From Ornithinibacter aureus (GTDB taxonomy: Bacteria; Actinomycetota; Actinomycetes; Actinomycetales; Dermatophilaceae): 64,000 nt of DNA. Position 1 is the stretch's first letter. The number at the start of each line of letters is the position of its first letter. Location: contig NZ_VMSB01000001.1 in the NCBI RefSeq assembly GCF_009858245.1, forward strand, positions 1,364,001 through 1,428,000, written 5' to 3'. Under the pieces are notes generated by a model that worked only from the letters and a program-made list of their open reading frames with translations, had not been told where the DNA came from and did no database searches. A program made the position numbers and the translations under genes. This document shows positions 46,382 through 52,969 of this stretch, one piece after another.

Positions 46382-46993
46382 ATGCAGGGACGGTCGCGGG
46401 CCGGGCACGTCGTCGTCGACGGAACCGGCCTCTTCGCGGACGAGCTCGTGGCGCAGTTGCGCCGCTGCGAGGTGCCGGTCGTCGGGGGCGCACACGCCGC
46501 GGACGGGGCCGAGCTCGCGCTGGCCCAGGGCGAGCCGGCACCGGCGGCGGTCGTGATCGTCGCCCGTGATCGCCCCCCTCGCTGGGCGGGCACCCCGTGG
46601 CAGGCCCGCGGTACCCCGCACCTGCCGCTGGTGGTCGGTGCCGGCCGGGTCGTCGTGGGCCCGCTCGTCCTCCCGGGCAGCACGGCGTGCCTGCGCTGCT
46701 GCGCCGACGCCTGGGGCGACGCCTCGGGCGGCTCGTCAGCACGCACTCAGGGGGCCGCTCGACGACCCGGTGCCGACGGCATCCGGCCCGGCCACCCGGC
46801 ATCCGACACGCCGTCGGGCACGGTGGTCCTGGCCTGCGCGGTGGCCACCGTCATCGTCCTCACGACCCTGCGAGGAGACGTGTCACTGGGCGGGATCTCG
46901 ACCGAGATCGGCCTCGCCGATGTGAGCCTGACCCATCGTCTGTGGAACGTGCGTGCCGACTGTGGGTGTGCGCGGGTGAGAATGGCGGGGTGA
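46382..46993 (+). CDS. orphan ThiF/TOMM cyclodehydratase-like protein (TOMM leader peptide-binding family)
   Basis: 203 residues from ATG 46382; in-frame ATGs at 46310 and 46292 would add 24-30 residues made largely of the repeat. It resembles the non-catalytic ThiF-like domain of TOMM cyclodehydratase C proteins: LPLVVGAGRVVVGPLVLPGS then TACLRCCADAW, SGTVVLACAVATVIVLTTLR and the terminal RADCGC. Two CxxC-type cysteine pairs may bind zinc. No precursor peptide, YcaO or dehydrogenase is nearby. It is coupled to the ABC1 kinase by a 4-nt overlap, as in M. tuberculosis Rv3196-Rv3197. Confidence 0.62.
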   Translation: MQGRSRAGHVVVDGTGLFADELVAQLRRCEVPVVGGAHAADGAELALAQGEPAPAAVVIVARDRPPRWAGTPWQARGTPHLPLVVGAGRVVVGPLVLPGSTACLRCCADAWGDASGGSSARTQGAARRPGADGIRPGHPASDTPSGTVVLACAVATVIVLTTLRGDVSLGGISTEIGLADVSLTHRLWNVRADCGCARVRMAG

Positions 46994-48327
46994 CCGACAT
47001 CCCGCGGAGCTCCATCGCCCGCACCGCCAAGCTCGTCGGGCTGCCCCTGGGGCACGCCGGCCGGGTAGCCATGGGCGTGGGCAAGCGGGTCGGTGGGCGA
47101 CCGGCGGAGGCCGTCGCCGCCGAGCTGCAGGCCCGAACGGCCGAGCAGCTGTTCTCCGTGCTCGGGCAGCTCAAGGGCGGTGCGATGAAGTTCGGCCAGG
47201 CCCTGTCGGTCATGGAGGCCGCGATGCCCGAGGAGCTGGCCGGCCCGTACCGGGCCACGCTGACCAAGCTCCAGGAGTCCGGCCCGCCGATGGGTGCCGA
47301 CCGGGTGCACGAGATCCTCGCCCGCGAGCTCGGCCCCCGCTGGGCCAGCACCAAGCTCGTCGAGTTCGACGACGTCCCCGCCGCGGCTGCCTCCATCGGC
47401 CAGGTGCACAAGGGGGTCTGGCGCGACGGCCGCGAGGTCGCCGTCAAGATCCAGTACCCGGGGGCAGCCGAGGCCCTGCTCTCCGACCTCAACCAGATCT
47501 CGCGGGTGGCCCGGATGGCCGGGTCGTGGGTGCCCGGCATCGACATCAAGCCGATCATGGCCGAGCTCAAGGCCCGCATGAGCGAAGAGCTCGACTACCA
47601 CCTCGAGGCGCGCAACCAGCGGCACTTCGCCAACGCCTTCCGCGGCGACGAGGACGTCCTGATCCCCGAGGTGCTGGTCGACTCCACCCACGTCATCGTC
47701 ACCGAGTGGATCGACGGCACCCCCCTCGCCAGCGTCATCGCGAACGGCACCCCGCAGGAGCGCGACGAGGCCGCGACCCTCTACCTCGAGTTCCTCCTGC
47801 GCGCCCCGAACCGGGCTCGCATGCTGCACGCCGACCCCCACCCCGGCAACTTCCGGATCACCGACGACGGCCGGCTCGCGGTGTTCGACTTCGGTGCCGT
47901 CAACCGGTTGCCGCACGGCCTGCCGTCGTCGCTGGGCCGGGTGCTCACCGAGGCCCTGGCTGGTGACGCCGTGGCCTTGGAGGCCGTGCTGCGCCGGGAG
48001 GGTTTCATCCGCAAGGGCATCGACATCGACCCCGACGCGTTGCTCGAGTACCTCACACCCCTGGTGGAACCCCTCCTGCACGACCAGTTCACGCCGACCC
48101 GCGAGTGGCTGCGCGGTGCCGCGGCCACCTTGCAGGACCCCCGCCGCCCTCAGTTCCTCATCGGCCTCAAGCTCAACCTGCCGCCGGAGTACCTGCTCAT
48201 CCACCGGGTGTGGCTCGGCGGCATCGGTGTGCTCAGCCAGATCGGCGGCACCGTGCCGCTGCGCGAACTCGTCTGCGCGCACCTGTCCGGCATCGACGAG
48301 TCACGGCTGCCCCCCTCGCCCAGCTGA
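46990..48327 (+). CDS. AarF/ABC1/UbiB-type protein kinase-like protein
   Basis: 445 residues with the ABC1 atypical kinase signatures: the KxGQ motif in GGAMKFGQALS (about 60-70), the Ala-rich loop PAAAASIGQVHKGVWRDGRE (about 134-153), AVKIQYPG (Lys), EELDYHLEARNQ, the catalytic loop HADPHPGNFRI and DFGAVNRLP. UbiB family members act in quinone metabolism, but the substrate of this actinobacterial clade is unknown. GTG start overlapping the upstream stop. It is the counterpart of Rv3197, next to whiB7. Confidence 0.92.
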   Translation: MTDIPRSSIARTAKLVGLPLGHAGRVAMGVGKRVGGRPAEAVAAELQARTAEQLFSVLGQLKGGAMKFGQALSVMEAAMPEELAGPYRATLTKLQESGPPMGADRVHEILARELGPRWASTKLVEFDDVPAAAASIGQVHKGVWRDGREVAVKIQYPGAAEALLSDLNQISRVARMAGSWVPGIDIKPIMAELKARMSEELDYHLEARNQRHFANAFRGDEDVLIPEVLVDSTHVIVTEWIDGTPLASVIANGTPQERDEAATLYLEFLLRAPNRARMLHADPHPGNFRITDDGRLAVFDFGAVNRLPHGLPSSLGRVLTEALAGDAVALEAVLRREGFIRKGIDIDPDALLEYLTPLVEPLLHDQFTPTREWLRGAAATLQDPRRPQFLIGLKLNLPPEYLLIHRVWLGGIGVLSQIGGTVPLRELVCAHLSGIDESRLPPSPS

Positions 48328-48338
48328 GCAGACCCGCC

Positions 48339-48566
48339 TCACCACCAGGACGAGTCGAGCTTGCCCTCGATGCTGCGCAGGAACCGGCGACTGCACTGCT
48401 CGCAGGTCCAGGTGTCTCGCCCGTTCTCGACTCCCCGGGCCCAGGTGATCCGGGCCAGGGAGAGCGCCTCGGCGCCGTCGGGGGTGGCGCCGCACGACGT
48501 ACAGACGATGTCGGATGCCGGCCGGCCGGCATCCGCCGTCGGTGCGGTGTCGTCGTGCCCAGCCAT
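48339..48566 (-). CDS. small zinc-ribbon protein of unknown function
   Basis: 75 residues. IVCTSCGATPDGAEALSLAR and WTCEQCSRRFLRSIEGKLDS give two CxxC pairs about 33 residues apart, a zinc ribbon. The stop is 12 bp from the convergent ABC1 gene and the start 5 bp after the HhH-GPD gene, so it is co-transcribed with DNA repair. A 24-bp perfect palindrome made of two inverted GGATGCC cores lies inside its coding region (48512-48535). Confidence 0.78.
   Translation of the reverse strand: MAGHDDTAPTADAGRPASDIVCTSCGATPDGAEALSLARITWARGVENGRDTWTCEQCSRRFLRSIEGKLDSSWW
48512..48535. repeat. 24-bp perfect palindrome inside the zinc-ribbon gene
   Basis: CGGATGCCGGCC followed by GGCCGGCATCCG: two head-to-head copies of the window's over-represented octamer, here in coding sequence rather than in a terminator. 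Confidence 0.85.
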
Positions 48567-48571
48567 CGGGC

Positions 48572-49144
48572 TCAGGCCCCGGCCCTGGCGGCCGCCTTGG
48601 CGGCCTTCTTGAAGTCGCGCACCTTCTGCAGCGACTCGGCATCGACGACGTCGGCCACCGAGCGGAAGGAGCCCGGCTCGGCGTAGGCGCCGCACACCTC
48701 CTGCCAGCCGTCAGGGCGCACGGCGAGCTGCTTGCCGAGCAGCGCGGTGAAGATCTTGGCCTTCTGCTCGCCGAATCCGGGCAGCGCCTTGAGCCGCGCG
48801 AACAGGTCCGTGCCGGTCGTCGCGGTGCTCCAGATGGTCGAGGCGTCGCCGGCGTACTCGTCGCGCACGACGACGGCGAGGGCCTGGATGCGCCCGGCCA
48901 TCGAGCGGCCGTAGCGGTGCACGGCCGGCGGGGTCGCGCACAGGTCGGCGAAGGGTTCGGGGTCCGCGGCGGCGATCGCGGCCGGCTCGAGGGTGCCGAA
49001 CCGCTCGAGCACCTTGGCGGGGCCGGCGAAGGCGCGTTCCATGGGGAACTGCTGGTCGAGCAGCATGCCGGTGAGCAGGGCGAACGGGTCCTGCGAGAGG
49101 ACGCGGTCGGCGCTCGGGTCCTGGGCGATCGTCAGCGAAGCCAT
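48572..49144 (-). CDS. HhH-GPD-type base excision DNA repair protein
   Basis: 190 residues of the TIGR03252 type. An N-terminal helical segment DPFALLTGMLLDQQFPMERA corresponds to the glycosylase core, and the hairpin region is RLKALPGFGEQKAKIFTALL (helix-hairpin-helix at about 120-140). The catalytic Asp of AlkA/MutY-type enzymes is not obvious. A Lys/Ala-rich C-terminal tail could help DNA contact. Leaderless start (TAGGCT 6 nt before the ATG). Confidence 0.85.
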   Translation of the reverse strand: MASLTIAQDPSADRVLSQDPFALLTGMLLDQQFPMERAFAGPAKVLERFGTLEPAAIAAADPEPFADLCATPPAVHRYGRSMAGRIQALAVVVRDEYAGDASTIWSTATTGTDLFARLKALPGFGEQKAKIFTALLGKQLAVRPDGWQEVCGAYAEPGSFRSVADVVDAESLQKVRDFKKAAKAAARAGA

Positions 49145-49150
49145 GACGAC

Positions 49151-49156
49151 AGCCTA
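49151..49156 (-). promoter_or_regulatory. -10 box of a leaderless promoter for the HhH-GPD gene
   Basis: TAGGCT on the minus strand, 6 nt before the ATG at 49144. Confidence 0.6.
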
Positions 49157-49235
49157 GCCAGCACCTCGACGCCGACCGCGCGCCAGAAGTCGGGCCCGGC
49201 CAGTGGCGGGACCGACGCGGCCGCCGGGGCCGCCG

Positions 49236-49283
49236 AGGTCGAGGTGACACCGCCCGCGAATCCGCGCGGTATCACCTCGACCT
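49236..49283 (-). terminator. terminator ending the whiB7 transcript
   Basis: 18-bp stem with one mismatch (49236-49253 with 49266-49283) and a 12-nt loop, about 30 bp beyond the stop of the 43-residue gene that follows whiB7. Confidence 0.78.
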
Positions 49284-49313
49284 GGTGTCGGGATGGGTGG
49301 GTGGACTGGGAGG

Positions 49314-49445
49314 TCATCGCACGTGGCTGTGGATGACCGCCCGCAGCTGCTCGCGCTCGGCCGCGGCCTGCACCTGACGCTGCGCCTCGTGGACGCGGCG
49401 CTGGTGCGCGGTGCGACGGATGCGCTGCATGCGTCGGAAGTACAT
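49314..49445 (-). CDS. 43-residue basic protein downstream of whiB7
   Basis: MYFRRMQRIRRTAHQRRVHE and a further 23 residues ending VIHSHVR: 12 Arg, 5 His, predicted as one long amphipathic helix. AGGAG lies seven bases before the ATG, the spacing to whiB7 is 35 bp and a terminator follows, so it is the second gene of the whiB7 transcript. I recognise no family. Co-transcription with an antibiotic-response regulator and the RNA-binding-like composition make a ribosome- or RNA-linked role plausible, but that is inference. Confidence 0.65.
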   Translation of the reverse strand: MYFRRMQRIRRTAHQRRVHEAQRQVQAAAEREQLRAVIHSHVR

Positions 49446-49480
49446 CGAAATCTCCTGGTGGTCGAGGGTGACTGGTCGCC

Positions 49481-49765
49481 TCAGGCGGCGACGTCGGTCT
49501 TGCGGGGGCGTCCGCGAGGACGCTTGCGGGCGACGATGGCGCCCTGGACGAAGAGCTCTCCGCCCCAGACACCCCACGGCTCACGCCGGTCGAGCGCCCC
49601 GGAGAGGCACACGTCCCGAGCCGGGCAGGTGCCGCAGAGGGCCTTGGCGAACTCGACGCCGTCGGGGGTGTCGGCGAACCACAGCTCGGCGTCGTTCTCC
49701 CGGCAGGGGATGGCTTCGCCGAGGGCGTCGGACGCCTCGTGCAGGTCGAGCAACTGGGTCAGCAT
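49481..49765 (-). CDS. whiB7: WhiB7-type transcriptional regulator (iron-sulfur, AT-hook)
   Basis: 94 residues from ATG 49765, chosen because the full Shine-Dalgarno AAGGAGGTGA ends ten bases upstream and the length then equals mycobacterial WhiB7. Iron-sulfur cysteines are in IPCRENDAELWFAD and LCGTCPARDVCL. The turn is EPWGVWGGELF and the AT-hook KRPRGRPRK. It binds the principal sigma factor and activates antibiotic-resistance genes at promoters with an AT-rich box. The frame continues 40 Thr/Arg-rich codons upstream to an ATG at 49885, but that is more likely leader. It lies beside uvrD2 and the ABC1 gene as in M. tuberculosis. Confidence 0.95.
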   Translation of the reverse strand: MLTQLLDLHEASDALGEAIPCRENDAELWFADTPDGVEFAKALCGTCPARDVCLSGALDRREPWGVWGGELFVQGAIVARKRPRGRPRKTDVAA

Positions 49766-49966
49766 CTTCGGGGTGTCACCTCCTTGGTCGACGGGCCGGG
49801 TGCGGCTCGTCGTCGTCTCGGTGCGCCGGGTGTGGCGCGGGGTCGTGGGGCGATCGGTGTCGATCCGATCTGCGGTGGTGGTCATGGCGGTGGCCTCGGG
49901 TGTGGTCTGGGTGTGGGTGGTTGCGAGTGGTGCCAGCGGGCGTGAGTGGTGTCAGCGGGAATGACG

Positions 49967-50000
49967 AAGGCCGCGGATCCCGTGTGGGTTCCGCGGCCTT
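49967..50000 (-). terminator. attenuator terminator in the whiB7 leader
   Basis: 11-bp perfect stem (49967-49977 with 49990-50000), with an inner CCC/GGG pairing in the loop, 21 nt after the upstream-ORF stop and about 200 nt before whiB7. There is only a weak U-run. Its promoter-proximal arm shares AAGG with the alternative hairpin at 49997-50043, so the two structures compete. Confidence 0.7.
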
Positions 50001-50043
50001 GAGGTGACCTGTCGTCAGATGTCAGACAGGTGGGGCCTCAAGG
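49997..50043 (-). promoter_or_regulatory. anti-terminator hairpin spanning the upstream-ORF stop codon
   Basis: On the minus strand CCTTGAGG then ACCTGTC (50043-50025) pair with GACAGGT then CCTCAAGG (50013-49997), 15 bp in two blocks separated by an internal loop. The uORF stop TGA (50024-50022) is in the apical loop. A ribosome finishing the uORF would melt it, freeing AAGG for the terminator; a ribosome stalled earlier would leave it formed. Confidence 0.65.
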
Positions 50044-50261
50044 CGGGGGTACCCGAACGGCTCGGCGGGGGCGTTGCCCAGGACGGCGAACACACCGGCG
50101 ACGACCTTGTCGTCACGGGTGGCGCTGCCGGCGTAGGACACAGTGCGCCCCTGGTCGGAGCCGAAGGTGCCTGCGTGAGCGGTGTTGGCGCTGCGCCAGG
50201 GACGCGCGCAGATCTCGCGGACAGCGTTCATCGTCAGGTCCTTGGTCATCGTCGTCTCCAT
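50022..50261 (-). CDS. upstream ORF in the whiB7 leader (79 codons)
   Basis: ATG 50261 with AGGAGG ten bases upstream; TTG 50270 and ATG 50249 are alternatives. The 79-residue product (METTMTKDLTMNAVREICAR, ending EAPPV) matches nothing I know. Third codon positions are strongly G/C, so it looks truly translated. It sits between a WhiB7-type promoter and the terminator/anti-terminator pair, the position of the regulatory uORF in whiB7/wblC leaders. It could also be a functional small protein. Confidence 0.7.
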   Translation of the reverse strand: METTMTKDLTMNAVREICARPWRSANTAHAGTFGSDQGRTVSYAGSATRDDKVVAGVFAVLGNAPAEPFGYPRLEAPPV

Positions 50262-50323
50262 CAGGGCCAACCCTCCTCACTGAACTCGCGGTGTGCGTAC
50301 ACCCGACCGGGCGCACGCGTGTC

Positions 50324-50362
50324 AGGTTAGGTGAGCCCTCCCAGCCAGGGCAACGCATTTAT
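50324..50362 (-). promoter_or_regulatory. WhiB7-responsive type promoter of the whiB7 leader
   Basis: On the minus strand ATAAAT (50362-50357), 3 bp, -35 TTGCCC (50353-50348), 18-bp spacer, -10 TAACCT (50329-50324). An AT-rich box three bases upstream of the -35 is the described WhiB7 AT-hook target, so autoregulation is expected. The start would be near 50317. Confidence 0.72.
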
Positions 50363-50418
50363 CGACAGGCCACGCGTGAAGCAGCCGCCACCAAGTCGAA
50401 AAGTATTGCCGCACAGGG

Positions 50419-52554
50419 CTATTGGGCTTCAGAAAATTCTTCGAGAAGGCTCAGCACGGCGGCTCCGTAGCGCTCGAGCTTGGCCGGTCCGACGCCGGTG
50501 ATCCGCGACAACGCGGCGACGTCCCGCGGCACCTTCTCGGCGATCGCGGTCAGCGTCGCGTCGGTGAACACGACGAAGGCAGGGACATCAGCCTCCCGGG
50601 CGGTGTCAAGGCGCCACTCGCGCAGGGCCTCGAAGAGCCGCTCGTCCATCGTGGGCGGGCAGGTCGAGCACCGTCCGATGGTCCGTTCGCGCGCCGTCCC
50701 CAGATCAGCACCGCACGCGCGGCACGTCGAGCGGACCGCCGGCTTGCCCTTGCCGCCACCGGACCCGCCACCCGTTCCGGGCGCCTTGCGTCGCCGAGCC
50801 TGCGACCGGGCACCGTCGCCGAGCACGCTCGATGTGCCGTCGAGGAACCGGGAGGGGCGTCGCGTCGCCTTCGCCCCGGGGGTGCGGGCCCCTGCGTAGG
50901 ACAGCACGAGTCGCTCGCGGGCTCGGGTGACACCGACGTAGAGCAGGCGCCGCTCCTCCTCGACGGCCTCCGGGGTGTCGGCCATGGTGATCGGGAGCAA
51001 CCCGTCGGAGCAGCCGACGAGGAACACCGTGTCCCACTCGAGCCCCTTGGCGGCGTGGAAGGACGCCAGGGTCACCCCCTGCACCGTCGGCGCGTGGCTG
51101 GCCGCGGCCCGTTCCTCGAGCTCACGCACGAGGGCCGGCATCCGCGCCTGTGGGTCGGTCGCGAAGACGTCGTCGGCAAGACCGGCGAGCGCGGCGAGCG
51201 ACTCCCAGCGCTCACGGGCCGCTCCCCCGCTCGTGGGCGCCTCCCGGGACCAGCCGGCCCCGAGCAGCACGTCACGGGCAAGGTCGGGCAGCGGCACCGA
51301 CCCGTCGTCGGAGCGCGCCGCGCCCCGCATGAGCACCACGGCGTCGCGCACCTCCTTGCGGGAGAAGAAGCGTTCGCCGCCACGCACGAGGTAGGGGATG
51401 CCGCGCTCGGCCAGGGCCGACTCGAAGGCCTCGCTCTGGCCGTTGGTGCGAAAGAGCACGGCCACCTCCGAGGGTGGGTGCCCGGCATCCAGCAACGACG
51501 CGATGCGCGTCGCGACCGCCGCCGCCTCGTCGGGGTCGTTGTCGGCCACGACGAGCTCGGGCACGGGCCCGTCGGCGCGCTGCGCCCGCAGCTCGACCGA
51601 GCCGGATCGGCGCTGCCCTCCCGGGCCGCGCAGGACGAGGTTGGCGAGGGTGACCACCTGCGGGGTGGAGCGGTAGTTGCGCACGAGCTCGACGGTGCGG
51701 GCGTCGGGGTGGCGGGTGCGGAACGAGAGCAGGTGCTGGGGCGAGGCGCCGGTGAAGGAGTAGATCGTCTGCGCCGGGTCCCCGACGACGCAGATGTCTC
51801 GCCGCTCCCCCAGCCACAGGTCGAGCAGGGTCTGCTGGAGGCGGTTGACGTCCTGGTACTCGTCGACGACGAAGTGCCGGTACTGGTTGCGCACCGCCCG
51901 GGCCACTTCCTCGTGCTCGCGCAGGATGCCCACCATGAGGAGCAGGACGTCCTCGAAGTCGATGACGCCGCGGTCGGTCTTGACCTCCTCATAGGCCGCG
52001 ATGAGCCGGGCCATCGCCGTGGCGTCCAGACCGGCCGGGGGCTCACGTCGCGCTGCGCTGGCCGCTGCCGCGTAGGAGTCGGGAGTCAGCAGCGACACCT
52101 TCGACCACTCGATCTCCGAGGACAGGTCGCGGATGGCGGGGCCGTCAAGGCGCAACCGCAGGCGGGAACCGGCCTCGGCGACGGCGCTGGCCTTGTGCGG
52201 CATCACCTCCGGCGACGCTCCTCCGATCGCCTGGGGCCAGAAGTAGTGCAGCTGGCGCAGGGATGCCGCGTGGAAGGTACGGGCCTGGACCCCGCCCACC
52301 CCGAGGTCACGAAGGCGGGTGCGCATCTCACCAGCGGCCCGGGCCGTGAAGGTGACGGCCAGCACCCGCTGGGCTTGGTACACCCCGGACAGCACCCCGT
52401 ACGCGATGCGGTGGGTGATGGCCCGGGTCTTGCCCGTGCCGGCGCCCGCGAGCACGCACATCGGGCCGCTCGGGTGGGCCGCGACCTCGCGCTGCTCGGG
52501 GTCGAGTGCATCGAGGACCGCGTCGGCTCCGGGGTGCACTGGCAGGCTGCTCAT
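50419..52554 (-). CDS. uvrD2: ATP-dependent DNA helicase UvrD2
   Basis: 711 residues from ATG 52554. Superfamily 1A motifs: LAGAGTGKTRAITHR (I), VVDEYQDVNRLQQ (II), VGDPAQTIYSFTGAS (III), LVRNYRST (IV), GLEWDTVFLVGCSDG (V) and LLYVGVTRARERLVLSY (VI). After it come a tetracysteine module (CRACGADL and CSTCPP) and an HRDC domain (WRLDTAREADVPAFVVFTDA, ITGVGPAKLERYG), the combination known for mycobacterial UvrD2. The start is leaderless (TAGGAT 8 nt upstream) and divergent from mrx1. Confidence 0.95.
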   Translation of the reverse strand: MSSLPVHPGADAVLDALDPEQREVAAHPSGPMCVLAGAGTGKTRAITHRIAYGVLSGVYQAQRVLAVTFTARAAGEMRTRLRDLGVGGVQARTFHAASLRQLHYFWPQAIGGASPEVMPHKASAVAEAGSRLRLRLDGPAIRDLSSEIEWSKVSLLTPDSYAAAASAARREPPAGLDATAMARLIAAYEEVKTDRGVIDFEDVLLLMVGILREHEEVARAVRNQYRHFVVDEYQDVNRLQQTLLDLWLGERRDICVVGDPAQTIYSFTGASPQHLLSFRTRHPDARTVELVRNYRSTPQVVTLANLVLRGPGGQRRSGSVELRAQRADGPVPELVVADNDPDEAAAVATRIASLLDAGHPPSEVAVLFRTNGQSEAFESALAERGIPYLVRGGERFFSRKEVRDAVVLMRGAARSDDGSVPLPDLARDVLLGAGWSREAPTSGGAARERWESLAALAGLADDVFATDPQARMPALVRELEERAAASHAPTVQGVTLASFHAAKGLEWDTVFLVGCSDGLLPITMADTPEAVEEERRLLYVGVTRARERLVLSYAGARTPGAKATRRPSRFLDGTSSVLGDGARSQARRRKAPGTGGGSGGGKGKPAVRSTCRACGADLGTARERTIGRCSTCPPTMDERLFEALREWRLDTAREADVPAFVVFTDATLTAIAEKVPRDVAALSRITGVGPAKLERYGAAVLSLLEEFSEAQ

Positions 52555-52562
52555 CGCCCCTG

Positions 52563-52568
52563 ATCCTA
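52563..52568 (-). promoter_or_regulatory. -10 box of a leaderless promoter for uvrD2
   Basis: TAGGAT on the minus strand, 8 nt before the ATG at 52554. It excludes the longer upstream open frame as the real start. Confidence 0.55.
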
Positions 52569-52618
52569 GGTGGGGCCACCGACGAGGCCGGGATCGGCGG
52601 GGACCGCCGCGAGAACCG

Positions 52619-52644
52619 GGAAGGATCGGCTGCGGTGCGACGTT
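52619..52644 (+). promoter_or_regulatory. SigR-type promoter upstream of mrx1
   Basis: GGGAAG with GGAAG at 52619-52623, then exactly 18 nt, then GTT at 52642-52644, one base from the GGAAT-N18-GTT consensus. The leader would be about 35 nt and contains GAAGGA before the ATG. Confidence 0.6.
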
Positions 52645-52685
52645 CACCACCACCGAGCCCACCCGTTCACCACCGAAGGACCACG

Positions 52686-52955
52686 ATGAGCGACGCCGCC
52701 GTCACCCACCTGCCCGCGCCGGGCACCGTCACGATGTTCACGACGACCTGGTGCGGCTACTGCCGCCGCCTGAAGTCGCAGATGGAGCGCGAGGGCATCT
52801 CCTTCACCGAGGTCGACATCGAGCACGAACCCGGCACCGCCGAGTTCGTCATGTCGGTCAACGGCGGGAACCAGACGGTGCCGACCCTGCTCTTCGCCGA
52901 CGGCAGCGCCGCGACCAACCCGACCATCGCGCAGGTGCGGTCCCGCCTCACCTGA
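52686..52955 (+). CDS. mrx1: mycoredoxin (glutaredoxin-like)
   Basis: 89 residues with a thioredoxin fold: VTMFTTTWCGYCRRLKSQME (CGYC redox site at about 23-26), EVDIEHEPGTAEFVMSVNGG, then the cis-Pro TVPTLLFADGS. CGYC and length fit Mrx1, which reduces mycothiol mixed disulfides. A SigR-type promoter lies directly upstream, fitting a thiol-stress role and the sigR/rsrA pair elsewhere in the window. Divergent from uvrD2, as in mycobacteria. Confidence 0.93.
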   Translation: MSDAAVTHLPAPGTVTMFTTTWCGYCRRLKSQMEREGISFTEVDIEHEPGTAEFVMSVNGGNQTVPTLLFADGSAATNPTIAQVRSRLT

Positions 52956-52969
52956 CCCCCGGCATCCGG

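Noticed and set aside
46382-46993. A ribosomal peptide (TOMM) biosynthetic cluster
   Set aside because: Only the ThiF-like protein is present. There is no YcaO, precursor, dehydrogenase or transporter around it, and the neighbours are conserved housekeeping genes.
49766-49885. 40-residue N-terminal extension of WhiB7 from the ATG at 49885
   Set aside because: Thr/Arg-rich low-complexity sequence absent from WhiB7 proteins, whereas ATG 49765 has a full Shine-Dalgarno and gives the normal length. It is not fully excluded.
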